Shown here piece after piece: positions 43,744-52,958 of a DNA stretch of 64,000 bases; position 1 is the first letter of the stretch, and the number at the start of each line of letters is the position of its first letter. The notes under the pieces are model-generated. The model was not told where the DNA came from, ran no database searches, and was given only the letters and a program-made list of their open reading frames with translations. The DNA comes from Bariatricus massiliensis (lineage in GTDB: Bacteria; Bacillota; Clostridia; Lachnospirales; Lachnospiraceae): the NCBI RefSeq assembly GCF_900086725.1, contig NZ_LT574838.1, positions 1,698,571 through 1,762,570 on the forward strand. The letters run 5' to 3'. The translations under genes were made by a program, and so were the position numbers.

Positions 43744-44496
43744 ATGGTTGAATTTATTAGATATACAAAAAGTGATTTATACAAACTAAAATATTCCAGC
43801 TTTTATTTCATACACCTCGCTTTGCCAATCTGCGGAGTTTGTTTACTTCTTTTATATACAGCGTTTTCATCAATAAGTGAATTAAATATAGTATCATCAT
43901 TCTTTCAAATTTTTGCAATATGTTATCCTTTTGTCATTGCCATTGTTTGTACTATTGTTGAAGAACAGGAAATGGGTGCAGGATATTTTCAAAATTTGCT
44001 TACACTTCCTCATAGGGGATTTTCTGTTTTATCAAAATTTCTTATTCTTATAACCTTTGGTCTTTTAGCAATGATTGGGAGTGCTACTCTTTTCTATATA
44101 TTGCTCCCTATTTTTAGAGATACTACGGCACTTTCTATTGAATTGTTTCTATTTCCTGCCTTTGTCTTATGGTCTACCAATATTATATTTTATGTAGTCC
44201 ATTTCATGATAGCTTTTAGGTTTGGTAAAAATGCTTGTATAGGATTGGGTGCTATTGGCAGTCTATTGGTAGCGTTATTGCAAACGGGATTAGGGACAGG
44301 GATTTGGTTTGTCATACCATACGGAATCAGTATTCGTCTAAGTAATTATGCTTTAAATTATTTATTACGTATAGAATCTATACAAAATTCAGAAGTAACC
44401 ACCGCTATAGTGATTTGTTTTACATTAACAGTTTTATTGATAATTATCTTAATGATTTGGTTTGGAAAATATAGCGGTAAACATACAGTGGAATAA
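43744..44496 (+). CDS. Lantibiotic-protection ABC transporter permease (LanG/MutG type)
   Basis: 250 residues, six hydrophobic segments. YTKSDLYKLKYSSFYFIHLA at the N-terminus and VEEQEMGAGYFQNLLTLPHR in the first loop are MutG-like. ATG 43744 has GAGG upstream and lies just after the previous stop; an in-frame ATG 15 bp upstream inside the previous gene is less likely. With the other permease it forms a heterodimeric membrane channel. Confidence 0.88.
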   Translation: MVEFIRYTKSDLYKLKYSSFYFIHLALPICGVCLLLLYTAFSSISELNIVSSFFQIFAICYPFVIAIVCTIVEEQEMGAGYFQNLLTLPHRGFSVLSKFLILITFGLLAMIGSATLFYILLPIFRDTTALSIELFLFPAFVLWSTNIIFYVVHFMIAFRFGKNACIGLGAIGSLLVALLQTGLGTGIWFVIPYGISIRLSNYALNYLLRIESIQNSEVTTAIVICFTLTVLLIIILMIWFGKYSGKHTVE

Positions 44497-44525
44497 AAAT
44501 CCGAAACAGAAAATGGGGTGTTTAT

Positions 44526-45185
44526 ATGGCAAATATTTTAGTTGTAGATGATGAAACAGCAATGTTACATCTTATAGAAAGAATACTTGAAAAGGATAAG
44601 CACAATATAACTCTATGTGAAAATGCCAAAGATGTTTTAGACTTAGACTTTAGAAAATTTGATTTGATTTTATTAGATATTATGATGCCAGAAATAAACG
44701 GGTTTGAGGTCTGTGAAAAGATTCGCTTTTATGTTGATTGTCCAATTATTTTTCTGACAGCAAAGACACAAGAGATAGATATTATTAAGGGATTGGGCAT
44801 AGGTGGAGATGATTATATTACTAAACCCTTTAGTGCAAGTGAATTACAGGCTCGTATTAGCGCACATTTACGCAGAGATACTAGAGAAAAAAAGTATTCT
44901 GTATCAATATCGGGAGTGACCTTTTTACTGAACGCAAAAGAAATTAGGGTAGATTCAACAAAAGTGCCACTTACAAAAAGTGAATATGAAATTTGTGAAT
45001 ATTTAGCGTTAAATAGAGGACAGGTATTTTCAAGAGAACAAATTTATGAAGCAATATTCGGGTTTGACGGAGAAAGTGACGACACGGTAATTGCCACCCA
45101 TATTAAAAATATTCGTAATAAATTATCGGAAGTTGATATATCCCCGATAGAAACGGTTTGGGGGTGCGGTTATAAATGGCTGTAA
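44526..45185 (+). CDS. OmpR-family response regulator (NisR/SpaR/CprR type)
   Basis: 219 residues. The receiver 1-115 contains VVDDE, the phospho-acceptor Asp in LILLDIMMPEINGFEVC, the Thr of IIFLTAK and the Lys of YITKPFSASEL. A winged helix spans 125-219 (VPLTKSEYEICEYLALNRGQ, TVWGCGYKWL). The last 10 bp overlap the kinase gene. It is expected to activate the promoter at 42250-42283. Confidence 0.95.
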   Translation: MANILVVDDETAMLHLIERILEKDKHNITLCENAKDVLDLDFRKFDLILLDIMMPEINGFEVCEKIRFYVDCPIIFLTAKTQEIDIIKGLGIGGDDYITKPFSASELQARISAHLRRDTREKKYSVSISGVTFLLNAKEIRVDSTKVPLTKSEYEICEYLALNRGQVFSREQIYEAIFGFDGESDDTVIATHIKNIRNKLSEVDISPIETVWGCGYKWL

Positions 45186-46546
45186 AAAAACTACGCACTA
45201 TTTTTATGAGATATATTTTATTAGTTGCCTGTGGAATTATTTTAATAGGCGCTATCAATATTGGAGCATATATGTTTTGTGTGAATACAAATGTTATAGT
45301 CCCAACCGTAAAAATTGATGAAGAAATCAGTAATGCCAGCGAAAAGTTAAAAACTTCCAACGAATTGGATTTCAATGATATTCCATTTTTTTGTGAATAC
45401 TCCCTTTTTTCAGAAGATGGAAATTTAGAAAACAGTTCTCTTGAAACGAAAAAGGCTAAATCATTTTGGAGTATAAATATCCTCAATCACAAAGACAGTG
45501 AACGCCCATATCGTTATAAAACGATTGATCGCGGCAATGAAATACTGATTTTGCGTTATCGCATTGCGTCACAGTTTAAAAATGATATGTTAAGAAATTT
45601 CTTTCCTGTTGCAGATATACCTGTCTTAATCATAGCTTTCATTGAAATGATTGCTTTATTGATTTTTGTGTCACACTTGTTCGGCAAATATACAGGTGGA
45701 AAAATTCGGCAATTACTTGTTGTAACTCAAAAAATAGAGGAACATGATTTAGATTTCACAGTAAATGATAGTGGTATTTTTGAAATCAATGAAGCTCTAA
45801 AAGCATTGGAACACATGAAAAATGAATTAAAGAAATCACTTATGGCTCAATGGAAAGCAGATAAAATACAACAAGAACAAATATCCGCACTCGCACATGA
45901 TTTAAAAACACCTTTAACCATTCTACGGGGAAATGCAGAATTATTGTATGATACAGAACTTATGGATAAGCAAAAAGAATGTGCTGATTATATTATGAAT
46001 AGTTATGAACAAATGTATAATTATGTGCAAATTTTAATTGATGTCACAAAATCGAAAATCCCTCTTTCTTTTTCATTAGAGCAAATGAAAATTGCTGAAA
46101 TCCTAAAGGAAGCGAAAATAAACGTGAAAGGCTTATGCGCTGTAAAAAATATTACTTTAAAATGGAATGAAGATTATAACACTATTTATATTCTTGCAGA
46201 TAAAGAACAATTATTAAGAGCCATTTTGAATATCGCTTCAAATGCTGTTGATTATACACCAGATAACGGTAATATTTTGTTTGATGTTTATGAAGATATT
46301 CAGTATTTCAACATTGCTATCTCTGATACGGGAACGGGATTTTCTCCAGAGTCATTAAAACGTGCAAAGGAGCAATTTTATATGGGTGATAACAGCCGTA
46401 CTTCTGGTACACATTATGGAATGGGGCTGTATATTACAAATACGATTATCAAACAACATAACGGGCAGTTATTGCTCGATAATTCTGTTGAAACTCATGG
46501 AGCAAAGGTTATTATTCAAATTCCTTTAAATACCATATGGAAGTGA
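45176..46546 (+). CDS. Sensor histidine kinase (NisK/SpaK/CprK type)
   Basis: 456 residues. A membrane helix at 10-32, an external loop of about 110 residues (antimicrobial peptide sensor in this class), a second helix at about 150-172, then a HAMP-like linker. The H-box is ALAHDLKTPLTILRGNAELL (His near 241). The N-box is NIASNAVDYTPDNGNI, with G-boxes ISDTGTGFSPES and HYGMGLYI. Together with the preceding regulator it should sense lantibiotics and induce the ABC genes. Confidence 0.94.
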   Translation: MAVKKLRTIFMRYILLVACGIILIGAINIGAYMFCVNTNVIVPTVKIDEEISNASEKLKTSNELDFNDIPFFCEYSLFSEDGNLENSSLETKKAKSFWSINILNHKDSERPYRYKTIDRGNEILILRYRIASQFKNDMLRNFFPVADIPVLIIAFIEMIALLIFVSHLFGKYTGGKIRQLLVVTQKIEEHDLDFTVNDSGIFEINEALKALEHMKNELKKSLMAQWKADKIQQEQISALAHDLKTPLTILRGNAELLYDTELMDKQKECADYIMNSYEQMYNYVQILIDVTKSKIPLSFSLEQMKIAEILKEAKINVKGLCAVKNITLKWNEDYNTIYILADKEQLLRAILNIASNAVDYTPDNGNILFDVYEDIQYFNIAISDTGTGFSPESLKRAKEQFYMGDNSRTSGTHYGMGLYITNTIIKQHNGQLLLDNSVETHGAKVIIQIPLNTIWK

Positions 46547-46572
46547 TTATATGGGAAAATTTTCGTCAGAAA

Positions 46573-46618
46573 AAGACAGAAAAATTGGAAACATACAATT
46601 TCCAAAGATTTCTGTCTT
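46573..46618 (+). terminator. Terminator after the kinase gene
   Basis: AAGACAGAAA (46573-46582) with TTTCTGTCTT (46609-46618), and inner TTGGAAA (46585-46591) with TTTCCAA (46599-46605). It ends the cassette operon. The T tract is poor, so termination may be inefficient. Its right arm overlaps the 15-bp inverted match to 41931-41945. Confidence 0.55.
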
Positions 46619-46631
46619 GAACTAAGCAGAT

Positions 46632-46660
46632 TGAGAACGTGCCGTGGTAAGAAACTTTCC
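46632..46660 (-). repeat. Right 29-bp inverted repeat of the lantibiotic-resistance cassette
   Basis: Exact reverse complement of 41873-41901. It lies between the kinase terminator and the end of pepV. Confidence 0.85.
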
Positions 46661-46727
46661 CATGCTCCCCTGCTTACGCTGGCGCAAATCGGCTCTATCT
46701 TTTCGTCCCCTATTCACGAAAATCTCC

Positions 46728-48104
46728 CTACTGGGCCAACCTGTAAATTGCTTCTAAATATATTTTCATCCAGATTGGTAGTTTATCTAACTCGAGATAT
46801 TCGTTTTTTTGGTGCATCAAGTCTGGCTGGTCTGGGAGGATTGCGCCGAATGCGACGCAGTTATCCAGTGCTCTTGCGTAGGAGCATGCCCCGTCTACTT
46901 GTGGCTGGGCATCTACATCCCCGGTAACGTCTCTGTAAACGTCCATGAGTGTTTGTACGAGGAAGCTATCTTTGGGAACGTATATGGATTCTGTAATTTG
47001 AGGGTTCTCAAACTTAAATCTTGTGTTTTTTAATGTTTCTTCTATACGTTTCTGCGCGTCTTCGCACCGGTAAGTGACCGGTACGCGGTTGTCTATGGAA
47101 AAGATGAGTTTCCCGTCTGTAGTTTCGACTTTACCCACATTGAAGCTGAGGCGGCCGGACACTTCGTCCTCAAGTCCTACTCCCATATTTTCCCCATAGA
47201 GATCTGTTCCTATTTTTTCCATATAGAAATGAGCGATGCTGCCCAGTTCATTTTTCATGTGAAGGTCGTCGACGGCCTTCATAATTCCAGTAATTGCATT
47301 GGTACCCTTGGAGGGATTGGCAGCGTGGGCCGCAAATCCAAAGGCCTCCAGCTTTAACTGACTTTTTTCCTCGCTGCAGGCATAGCGGCATCCTGTGTAA
47401 GCTTCCCATTGTTTTAGACAATCCTCAATCTCTGTTTTTTTATCCGCAGAAAGCAGGACATAGGCATATTCGGCCACGGAATTGTAGGCATTTCCGCCCT
47501 CCAAAACAAGGTCTTCCTTCAACTCCGTCACGAGCTGGTACTGAAATACACCCTTCTCTGCATGTTTCAGAGGAAACTCTGCATCCGGCGTAAAGGATAT
47601 CTGCGGCGGAGCTATTTTCTTCTTATTAAAATAGTAATCTACACATTTCCAATCTGTCTCTTCATTTGCGCCCACGATCAAGCGTACTTTTTTCTTCAAA
47701 GGAACTTGCATGTCTTTTAAAATCTTGAGCGCGTGGAGGCAGACCGTCATGGGACCTTTATTATCGAGAACGCCCCGTCCGTACAGCTTGCCATCAATGA
47801 CTTCCGGCTGGAATGGATCGCATATCCAGCCGTCTCCGCATGGAACAACATCCACATGGCCAAGGATGCCCAGCACTTCCTCGCCGTCCCCATACTCTAC
47901 ATGGCCCGCATAATTATCGAAGTTCTCTGTCTCAAATCCCATCTCCTCCGCCATATTCAAGAAGCACTGCAGCGCGTCGGCCGCCCCTTTTCCAAAGGGC
48001 ATGCCTTCCACTGCTTCAGATTCTACGCTGTTGACCGATACCAGCCTCTTGATATCCGCTATCAGGCTTTCTTTATCTTCTGCTATCTTTGTTTCAAAAT
48101 CCAT
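46728..48104 (-). CDS. pepV: Dipeptidase PepV (Sapep family, M20)
   Basis: 458 residues. Metal and catalytic sites are visible in ILGHVDVVPCGDGW, LYGRGVLDNKGPM, GANEETDWKC (Glu pair) and DAEFPLKHAEKG. The C-terminal DGACSYARALDNCVAFGAIL and MHQKNEYLELDKL carry the last ligands. It hydrolyses dipeptides in the cytoplasm. It is third in the pepT - carrier - pepV order on the minus strand, 21 bp after the carrier. Confidence 0.92.
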   Translation of the reverse strand: MDFETKIAEDKESLIADIKRLVSVNSVESEAVEGMPFGKGAADALQCFLNMAEEMGFETENFDNYAGHVEYGDGEEVLGILGHVDVVPCGDGWICDPFQPEVIDGKLYGRGVLDNKGPMTVCLHALKILKDMQVPLKKKVRLIVGANEETDWKCVDYYFNKKKIAPPQISFTPDAEFPLKHAEKGVFQYQLVTELKEDLVLEGGNAYNSVAEYAYVLLSADKKTEIEDCLKQWEAYTGCRYACSEEKSQLKLEAFGFAAHAANPSKGTNAITGIMKAVDDLHMKNELGSIAHFYMEKIGTDLYGENMGVGLEDEVSGRLSFNVGKVETTDGKLIFSIDNRVPVTYRCEDAQKRIEETLKNTRFKFENPQITESIYVPKDSFLVQTLMDVYRDVTGDVDAQPQVDGACSYARALDNCVAFGAILPDQPDLMHQKNEYLELDKLPIWMKIYLEAIYRLAQ

Positions 48105-48125
48105 AGTGACACTCCGTTCTATTTA

Positions 48126-49631
48126 TTATAAGAATAACTGAATGACAAGCATAATCGCACTGAAACCTGCCGTAATTCCCATCAGCGGCATAATGAATTT
48201 CAGCCATTTGTCATAGGTAACATCCACCATCGCAAGGGAAGCCAGAACAAGCCCTGTCGGTGTGATAAAGGAAATCAATCCCAGACCGTAAGCGTAGGCG
48301 GATACAATTGCTGCCCTTGAGACTCCTACGGTGTCGGCAAGCGGCGCCATAATCGGGACAGAGAGAACCGCAAGCCCGGACGAGGATGAGATGAAGAATC
48401 CAAGTACGATGAATACAAGCATCATTAAGATGATAAATACAATCGGATTCATGCCGCCGATTGCTCCGGAGAAGAATTCCAATATCGTGTCAGAGACCAT
48501 GCCGTTTTCCAAAATAATGTTGATTCCGCGGGCAACACCTACGACAAGTGCGACGCTCATCAAATCTGCGGCTCCTCCGATAAACTGATCCATAAAATTC
48601 TTTTCACCGATTCCCGACGTGAAGGCCAAGAGAATCGCGCAGGCGAGGAACAAGGCCGTCATATTGTCGAACCACCAGCCTTGGGAGACAAGCCCCCAGA
48701 CAAGAACACAGAAAGAAATACCAAATACCGTCAGGGACAGCTTCATTTTTCCGGTAAACTCAGGAACCTCACCCTGATGGCCGAATTTCTTCATATGATG
48801 CTCATACTGGTCATAACAAATGGACTTTGTCGGGTCTGCTTTAACCTTCTTAGCATAACGTAGGATATAGATTAACGTAATCGCTACGCCCAGAACCAAG
48901 GCAACGGCACGGATTCCCATGCCTTCCGCAAGACTGATTCCTGCGGCATTTGATGCATTTCCAACCGAAAATGGGTTGATGGTGGGGAACATTGTTCCGA
49001 TAGAAGAGCCCATGTAAATCGCCGCGATGCACACCATTACGTCATACCCGGCCGCCAAAAATACGGGAACTAAAATTGGATACAGGGCGATTGTTTCTTC
49101 TGCAAGACCGAACGTGGTTCCTCCCGCTGCTATGATAACGGTAATCAAAATAATCAAAATATATTCTTTACCCTTTGTCACTTTTGACAAGACGGCAATT
49201 CCCGCGTTAAAGGCGCCCATATAGTTCAAAACGCCTATGCACCCGCCCAGTATAAAGATAAACAAAATAATATCGATTGTATCATATACACCCGATATGG
49301 GCGCAAGCAAAATCTTCAGTATGCCTTGAGGCTGTTGTTCTACCTTTTCATAAGTACCGGGAACTGCCACCGGCTTACTGATACTCCCGTCCAGAAATTT
49401 GTCAAGGTTACCAGTAACACCGAGTTCATCAAGAGATTCTTGGGTCGGCTCCATCTCCTCGATTTCTCCGTCCGGCGTCGTAATCTCAAACATGTCGCTC
49501 TTTGGATTGTAAATCAACTTAGAATATAACCCCGCAGGTACAACCGCTGTCAGCACCGCGGCAAAAATCAAAACAATAAACAGCACGGTAAGCGCCGTTG
49601 GGAACGATAACTTTTTCTTTTTATTTTCCAT
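48126..49631 (-). CDS. YfcC-family (DcuC/ArcD-like) membrane carrier
   Basis: 501 residues with about 12 membrane segments. The N-terminus FPTALTVLFIVLIFAAVLTA then VVPAG, with GGTTFGLAEETIALYPIL, MGSSIGTMFPTINPFSVGNA and STSGLAVL-like SSSGLAVLSVPIMAPLAD, are diagnostic of YfcC/C4-dicarboxylate-type carriers. An external loop of about 60 residues follows the first helix. Flanking peptidases suggest transport of peptides or amino acids (inference). Confidence 0.9.
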   Translation of the reverse strand: MENKKKKLSFPTALTVLFIVLIFAAVLTAVVPAGLYSKLIYNPKSDMFEITTPDGEIEEMEPTQESLDELGVTGNLDKFLDGSISKPVAVPGTYEKVEQQPQGILKILLAPISGVYDTIDIILFIFILGGCIGVLNYMGAFNAGIAVLSKVTKGKEYILIILITVIIAAGGTTFGLAEETIALYPILVPVFLAAGYDVMVCIAAIYMGSSIGTMFPTINPFSVGNASNAAGISLAEGMGIRAVALVLGVAITLIYILRYAKKVKADPTKSICYDQYEHHMKKFGHQGEVPEFTGKMKLSLTVFGISFCVLVWGLVSQGWWFDNMTALFLACAILLAFTSGIGEKNFMDQFIGGAADLMSVALVVGVARGINIILENGMVSDTILEFFSGAIGGMNPIVFIILMMLVFIVLGFFISSSSGLAVLSVPIMAPLADTVGVSRAAIVSAYAYGLGLISFITPTGLVLASLAMVDVTYDKWLKFIMPLMGITAGFSAIMLVIQLFL

Positions 49632-49653
49632 TTTTCCATCCTACCTGTTTTTA

Positions 49654-50871
49654 TTATTCATTTGCAAATATTTTGACCAGCTCCACGATAATATTGACAG
49701 CGTCTTCCATTCCCTCCACTGTCACATGCTCCATAGGGCCGTGATATCCATGTCCTCCGGTGCCAAGATTTGGGCAGGGCAGTCCTTTAAAAGAAAGCTT
49801 ACATCCATCTGTGCCGCCCCGAATCGGCGAGATGTCCTTCTGCACACCGGCAGCCTCACAGGCTTTTTCTGCATGTTCAATAAGATACATATGGTCACGA
49901 ATAATACACTCCATATTTTGATACTCATCCTTTAACTCAAGAACTACTGTTCCTTGGCCCCATATTTCATTTAAGCTCTTTTCAATATGGCGGAGTGTAT
50001 TTTTCCTTGCCTGAAAGCTATGCTCATCATGGTCACGGACGATATATTCGGCTGTCGCATGTCCCTCGTCTCCATGAATGCTCAACAAATGATAAAAGCC
50101 TTCATATGCCTCCGTGTGGCGGGGAGTCTCATATCTAGGCAGCATATGGTTAATGTCCGCCGCTATCAATACAGCGTTGATCATAATATCCTTTGCGGAG
50201 CCCGGATGTACATTTTTCCCCTGAATTACAAACTTTGCCTCACAGGCATTAAAGTTCTGATACTGAATTTCCCCTTCCCCGTCGCCGTCCAGCGTATAAG
50301 CCACATCGGCGTCAAATTTGTCAAAATCAAAATGAGCCGCTCCGCTTCCACATTCTTCATCGGGAGTAAAAGCAACGCTAATTTGGCCATGGGGGATATT
50401 CTTGTCACGAAGAATCTCTATCATCTGCATGATTTCAGCAATTCCGGCCTTATCGTCCACGCCAAGAATTGTATTTCCGTCCGATGTAATCAGTGTTCTC
50501 CCTTTACATTTTTTCAAATGTGGAAAATCCTTTGTGCTGAGTACTCGTCCACTTGTACCAAGCGGAAAATCCTCTCCATTATAATCTGGGGTACAGACAG
50601 GGTTGATTTCGCCGTCACAAAATTCGGCAACTGTATCCATATGTGCGATGAAACCAATCTTCTTCTTTTCCTCATATCCCTCTGTCGCAGGGATAATCCC
50701 ATAGACAAAGCACTTATCGTCAAGCTCTGCCCTCGCCCCCAGTTCCTTCAGCTCTTGAACAAGGACATCCGCCAAATCGAACTGGCACTGCGTCGTCGGC
50801 ACTGTCTCGGCATTTTCATTACAAGGTGTCTTAATCTTGACATAACTTAACAGCCTCTCCTCGACTTTCAT
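49654..50871 (-). CDS. pepT: Peptidase T (tripeptide aminopeptidase)
   Basis: 405 residues, standard length. M20 sites: GFIAHMDTVAEFCD (His, Asp), GNTILGVDDKAGIAE (bridging Asp), FTPDEECGSGAAHFD (Glu pair), and PIRGGTDGCKLSFKG with GGHGYHGPMEHVTVE at the C-terminus. It removes the N-terminal residue from tripeptides. ATG follows AGGAGGAAAGACT. First gene of the minus-strand peptide-use operon, divergent from an XRE regulator. Confidence 0.96.
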   Translation of the reverse strand: MKVEERLLSYVKIKTPCNENAETVPTTQCQFDLADVLVQELKELGARAELDDKCFVYGIIPATEGYEEKKKIGFIAHMDTVAEFCDGEINPVCTPDYNGEDFPLGTSGRVLSTKDFPHLKKCKGRTLITSDGNTILGVDDKAGIAEIMQMIEILRDKNIPHGQISVAFTPDEECGSGAAHFDFDKFDADVAYTLDGDGEGEIQYQNFNACEAKFVIQGKNVHPGSAKDIMINAVLIAADINHMLPRYETPRHTEAYEGFYHLLSIHGDEGHATAEYIVRDHDEHSFQARKNTLRHIEKSLNEIWGQGTVVLELKDEYQNMECIIRDHMYLIEHAEKACEAAGVQKDISPIRGGTDGCKLSFKGLPCPNLGTGGHGYHGPMEHVTVEGMEDAVNIIVELVKIFANE

Positions 50872-50949
50872 AGTCTTTCCTCCTTATATAATCAATATGA
50901 TATCCATTTTATGGGTTTTTATAGATTCAATCAAATGACCTTGATTTTC

Positions 50950-50979
50950 TTGACACGAAAAAAATCCATGTGGTATTAT
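50950..50979 (+). promoter_or_regulatory. Promoter of the XRE regulator
   Basis: TTGACA (50950-50955) and TATTAT (50974-50979) with an 18-bp spacer, about 100 bp before the regulator start, in the region shared with pepT. Confidence 0.5.
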
Positions 50980-51083
50980 ATTTTAAGTATAATGTAGTAA
51001 TTATATTTACGATTTTTTATGAAACTTATTTTTTCACATAGCTAATTAACGGTAACATTGATTCTAAAGAAAGTGAATACACT

Positions 51084-51785
51084 ATGAAAATCGATGAATG
51101 TATTGGCGGTAATATAAGGAAATACAGAACGGCATATAATATGACACTGAAAGAATTGGCCGAGAGAATCCATAAAAGTATTTCCACAGTTTCCAAATAT
51201 GAGAAAGGCACCATTTCTCTTGATATGCCCACTTTCGCGGAGATAGCCCGCATCTTCCAAGTCTCCCCGGCTATGCTGCTGCAGTCTGCTGATGAGCTTC
51301 CCGATATTAACAATACATATGTACAGTCTGCAGAAGTATTATATATGTACACCTACGACAGCCCTAAAAAGTGCATTGTTCAAAGCATTATTGAGCGTTA
51401 TCCTTCTGTAGAGCAGAATCATGCTTACAAAGTCAATCTGTTCAACGATGTGCACGACACAAAGAATCCGGGAAACTGTGGAGGGCTTTACACGGGAGAC
51501 TGTACAAAAAAAGGATTCATTGAGACTTATATCCTGCATAACCAGATAGCAGAGTTGGAATATGTTTTAATTTCCTGTGTCGATAATTTGGTAAATCCAT
51601 ACCAGCAGCTGGGACTTATCTCCGGTCTTTCCAATTACACCATGTTTCCGGTTACATTTAAGACGATAATATCCAGTATCGAAATTACTAATAAAGATGT
51701 GCTGGAAGAAGAGCTTCAATTTTCAAAAGATGACTTTAAAGCAATGAAAAGAAATCAGTGTCTTACGATTTTGAATTCACGATAA
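51084..51785 (+). CDS. XRE-family regulator, probable regulator of the pepT operon
   Basis: 233 residues. The N-terminal helix-turn-helix is IRKYRTAYNMTLKELAERIH with KSISTVSKYEKGTISLDMPT. The C-terminal 150 residues have no domain I can name. It is divergent from pepT with a 212-bp shared region. The start has only a weak AAAGAAAGTGA site. A bidirectional terminator follows. Confidence 0.85.
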   Translation: MKIDECIGGNIRKYRTAYNMTLKELAERIHKSISTVSKYEKGTISLDMPTFAEIARIFQVSPAMLLQSADELPDINNTYVQSAEVLYMYTYDSPKKCIVQSIIERYPSVEQNHAYKVNLFNDVHDTKNPGNCGGLYTGDCTKKGFIETYILHNQIAELEYVLISCVDNLVNPYQQLGLISGLSNYTMFPVTFKTIISSIEITNKDVLEEELQFSKDDFKAMKRNQCLTILNSR

Positions 51786-51823
51786 AAAACAGTGCCTTTC
51801 TCCTCTGAGAAAGACACTGTTTT
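51786..51823. terminator. Bidirectional terminator
   Basis: AAAACAGTG (51786-51794) and CTTTCTC (51796-51802) pair with GAGAAAG (51807-51813) and CACTGTTTT (51815-51823), loop CTCT. It ends in TTTTT on the plus strand and TTTTTT on the minus strand, serving both the XRE gene and the converging WQG gene. Confidence 0.85.
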
Positions 51824-51864
51824 TCCACTTATATTTATCCCTCTTAATAATACAATATATCCTT

Positions 51865-52053
51865 TTATATAACATCCTTTTGTTTGCTGCTCTGTTCCAG
51901 CAGCCCTTCTATCAAAAAAATCAATTCCAATTCACTGGAAAATGGGATTGTCCGTTCTCTTTCTATAATATCTCCCTGCCAAGTATTATGCTGCCTTCCT
52001 GTTATTGAGATTTGAAATTTTTTTCCGCCTTTTATACTGTCTTCTTTCTGCAT
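51865..52053 (-). CDS. Short WQG-family protein (unknown function)
   Basis: 62 residues. Core FQISITGRQHNTWQGDIIER then FSSELELIFLIEGLLEQ. ATG 52053 with GGAG six bases upstream is preferred over a start at 52095 that overlaps the patatin gene. The second Trp and its acidic neighbour, present in most other copies, are missing. It is the last gene behind a LuxR/MalT regulator and a patatin, away from the pilus region, so the family is not restricted to pili. Confidence 0.78.
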   Translation of the reverse strand: MQKEDSIKGGKKFQISITGRQHNTWQGDIIERERTIPFSSELELIFLIEGLLEQSSKQKDVI

Positions 52054-52076
52054 ATTACTCTCCTTTTCCGCATACT

Positions 52077-52937
52077 TTACTCTTTGCCGGAACAAATAAA
52101 ATCCCGGATTTGACTCAGCTTTTTATCTGCTATCGCATATCCCTGCCGGTAAAAAGCTTCCATCCGCTTTGTGTTGTTATCTGCCCGGCTGACCAATACC
52201 TTATGAGGGCGGATCAACAGTACCTTCTGCTCTTGCTCCAGTTTTTCCAGATACTTTATTGTTTCGTTGTAGCGTTGGTTCCTGCTTTCCAGTTGCTTCA
52301 CTAGTTCCGGATAGTTTTTATATAACATGCGGTTCAATCTCTGTGGCTTTCTTGTCACAGGTTTTTGGTATCCTTTTTCTCTTGTAAGTATAACAATGTT
52401 TTTTTCATAGCCGCGCTCTATGACATGGCTTATGGGAATCGAATCTGATATGCCGCCATCCAGATACAGGCTCTCATCCAGTTTTGTCATGGGACACACA
52501 TATGGTACGCTGCAGCTCGCTCTGGCAATCTGCATCAGACGTTTCCCATCATGCCGTTCTGACAGATAGACCGCTTTTCCGGTACGGCAGTCAGTCGCTA
52601 CATATTCGCAGTCTGTCTCTGATGTTTCATATGCTTTATAATCAAAGGGAAGAATACGGTTTGGATATTCATCAAAACACAAATCAAAATCAATCATCCC
52701 TTTTCTTCTCAAAAAGTGGCTCCAATGAATAGGCGGACGGTTTCTTCCATTTGGAATCATACATGCACGGGACCGCCCCTTCTGTCTGGAAGCATAATCC
52801 ATGGCATTGAAAGATCCCGCAGAAACTGCTGCCACATAGGGCAGATATATCTCATGTTCCTGCAGGCAATCCAGTACCCCGGCTGTAAATATCCCTCGGT
52901 TTGCGCCGCCTTCCAATATCAGTCCTACATTTTTCAT
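52077..52937 (-). CDS. Patatin-like phospholipase (RssA/YjjU type)
   Basis: 286 residues. The oxyanion region LILEGGANRGIFTAGVLD, the nucleophile elbow AAVSAGSFNAMDYASRQ and the DGG dyad YLDGGISDSIPI are all present. The C-terminal RRPQRLNRMLYKNYP-like tail matches the YjjU subgroup. It is probably a cytoplasmic or membrane-associated lipid acyl hydrolase. It lies 21 bp behind the LuxR-type regulator gene. Confidence 0.9.
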   Translation of the reverse strand: MKNVGLILEGGANRGIFTAGVLDCLQEHEIYLPYVAAVSAGSFNAMDYASRQKGRSRACMIPNGRNRPPIHWSHFLRRKGMIDFDLCFDEYPNRILPFDYKAYETSETDCEYVATDCRTGKAVYLSERHDGKRLMQIARASCSVPYVCPMTKLDESLYLDGGISDSIPISHVIERGYEKNIVILTREKGYQKPVTRKPQRLNRMLYKNYPELVKQLESRNQRYNETIKYLEKLEQEQKVLLIRPHKVLVSRADNNTKRMEAFYRQGYAIADKKLSQIRDFICSGKE

Positions 52938-52958
52938 CTAATTCATTTCCTTCTATTT

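Noticed and set aside
42316..46546. Complete lantibiotic biosynthesis cluster
   Set aside because: No precursor peptide, LanB/C/M or LanT gene is present; only protection and sensing genes occur.
49987..50850. 287-codon plus-strand open frame
   Set aside because: Antisense to pepT, without a ribosome binding site or family resemblance.
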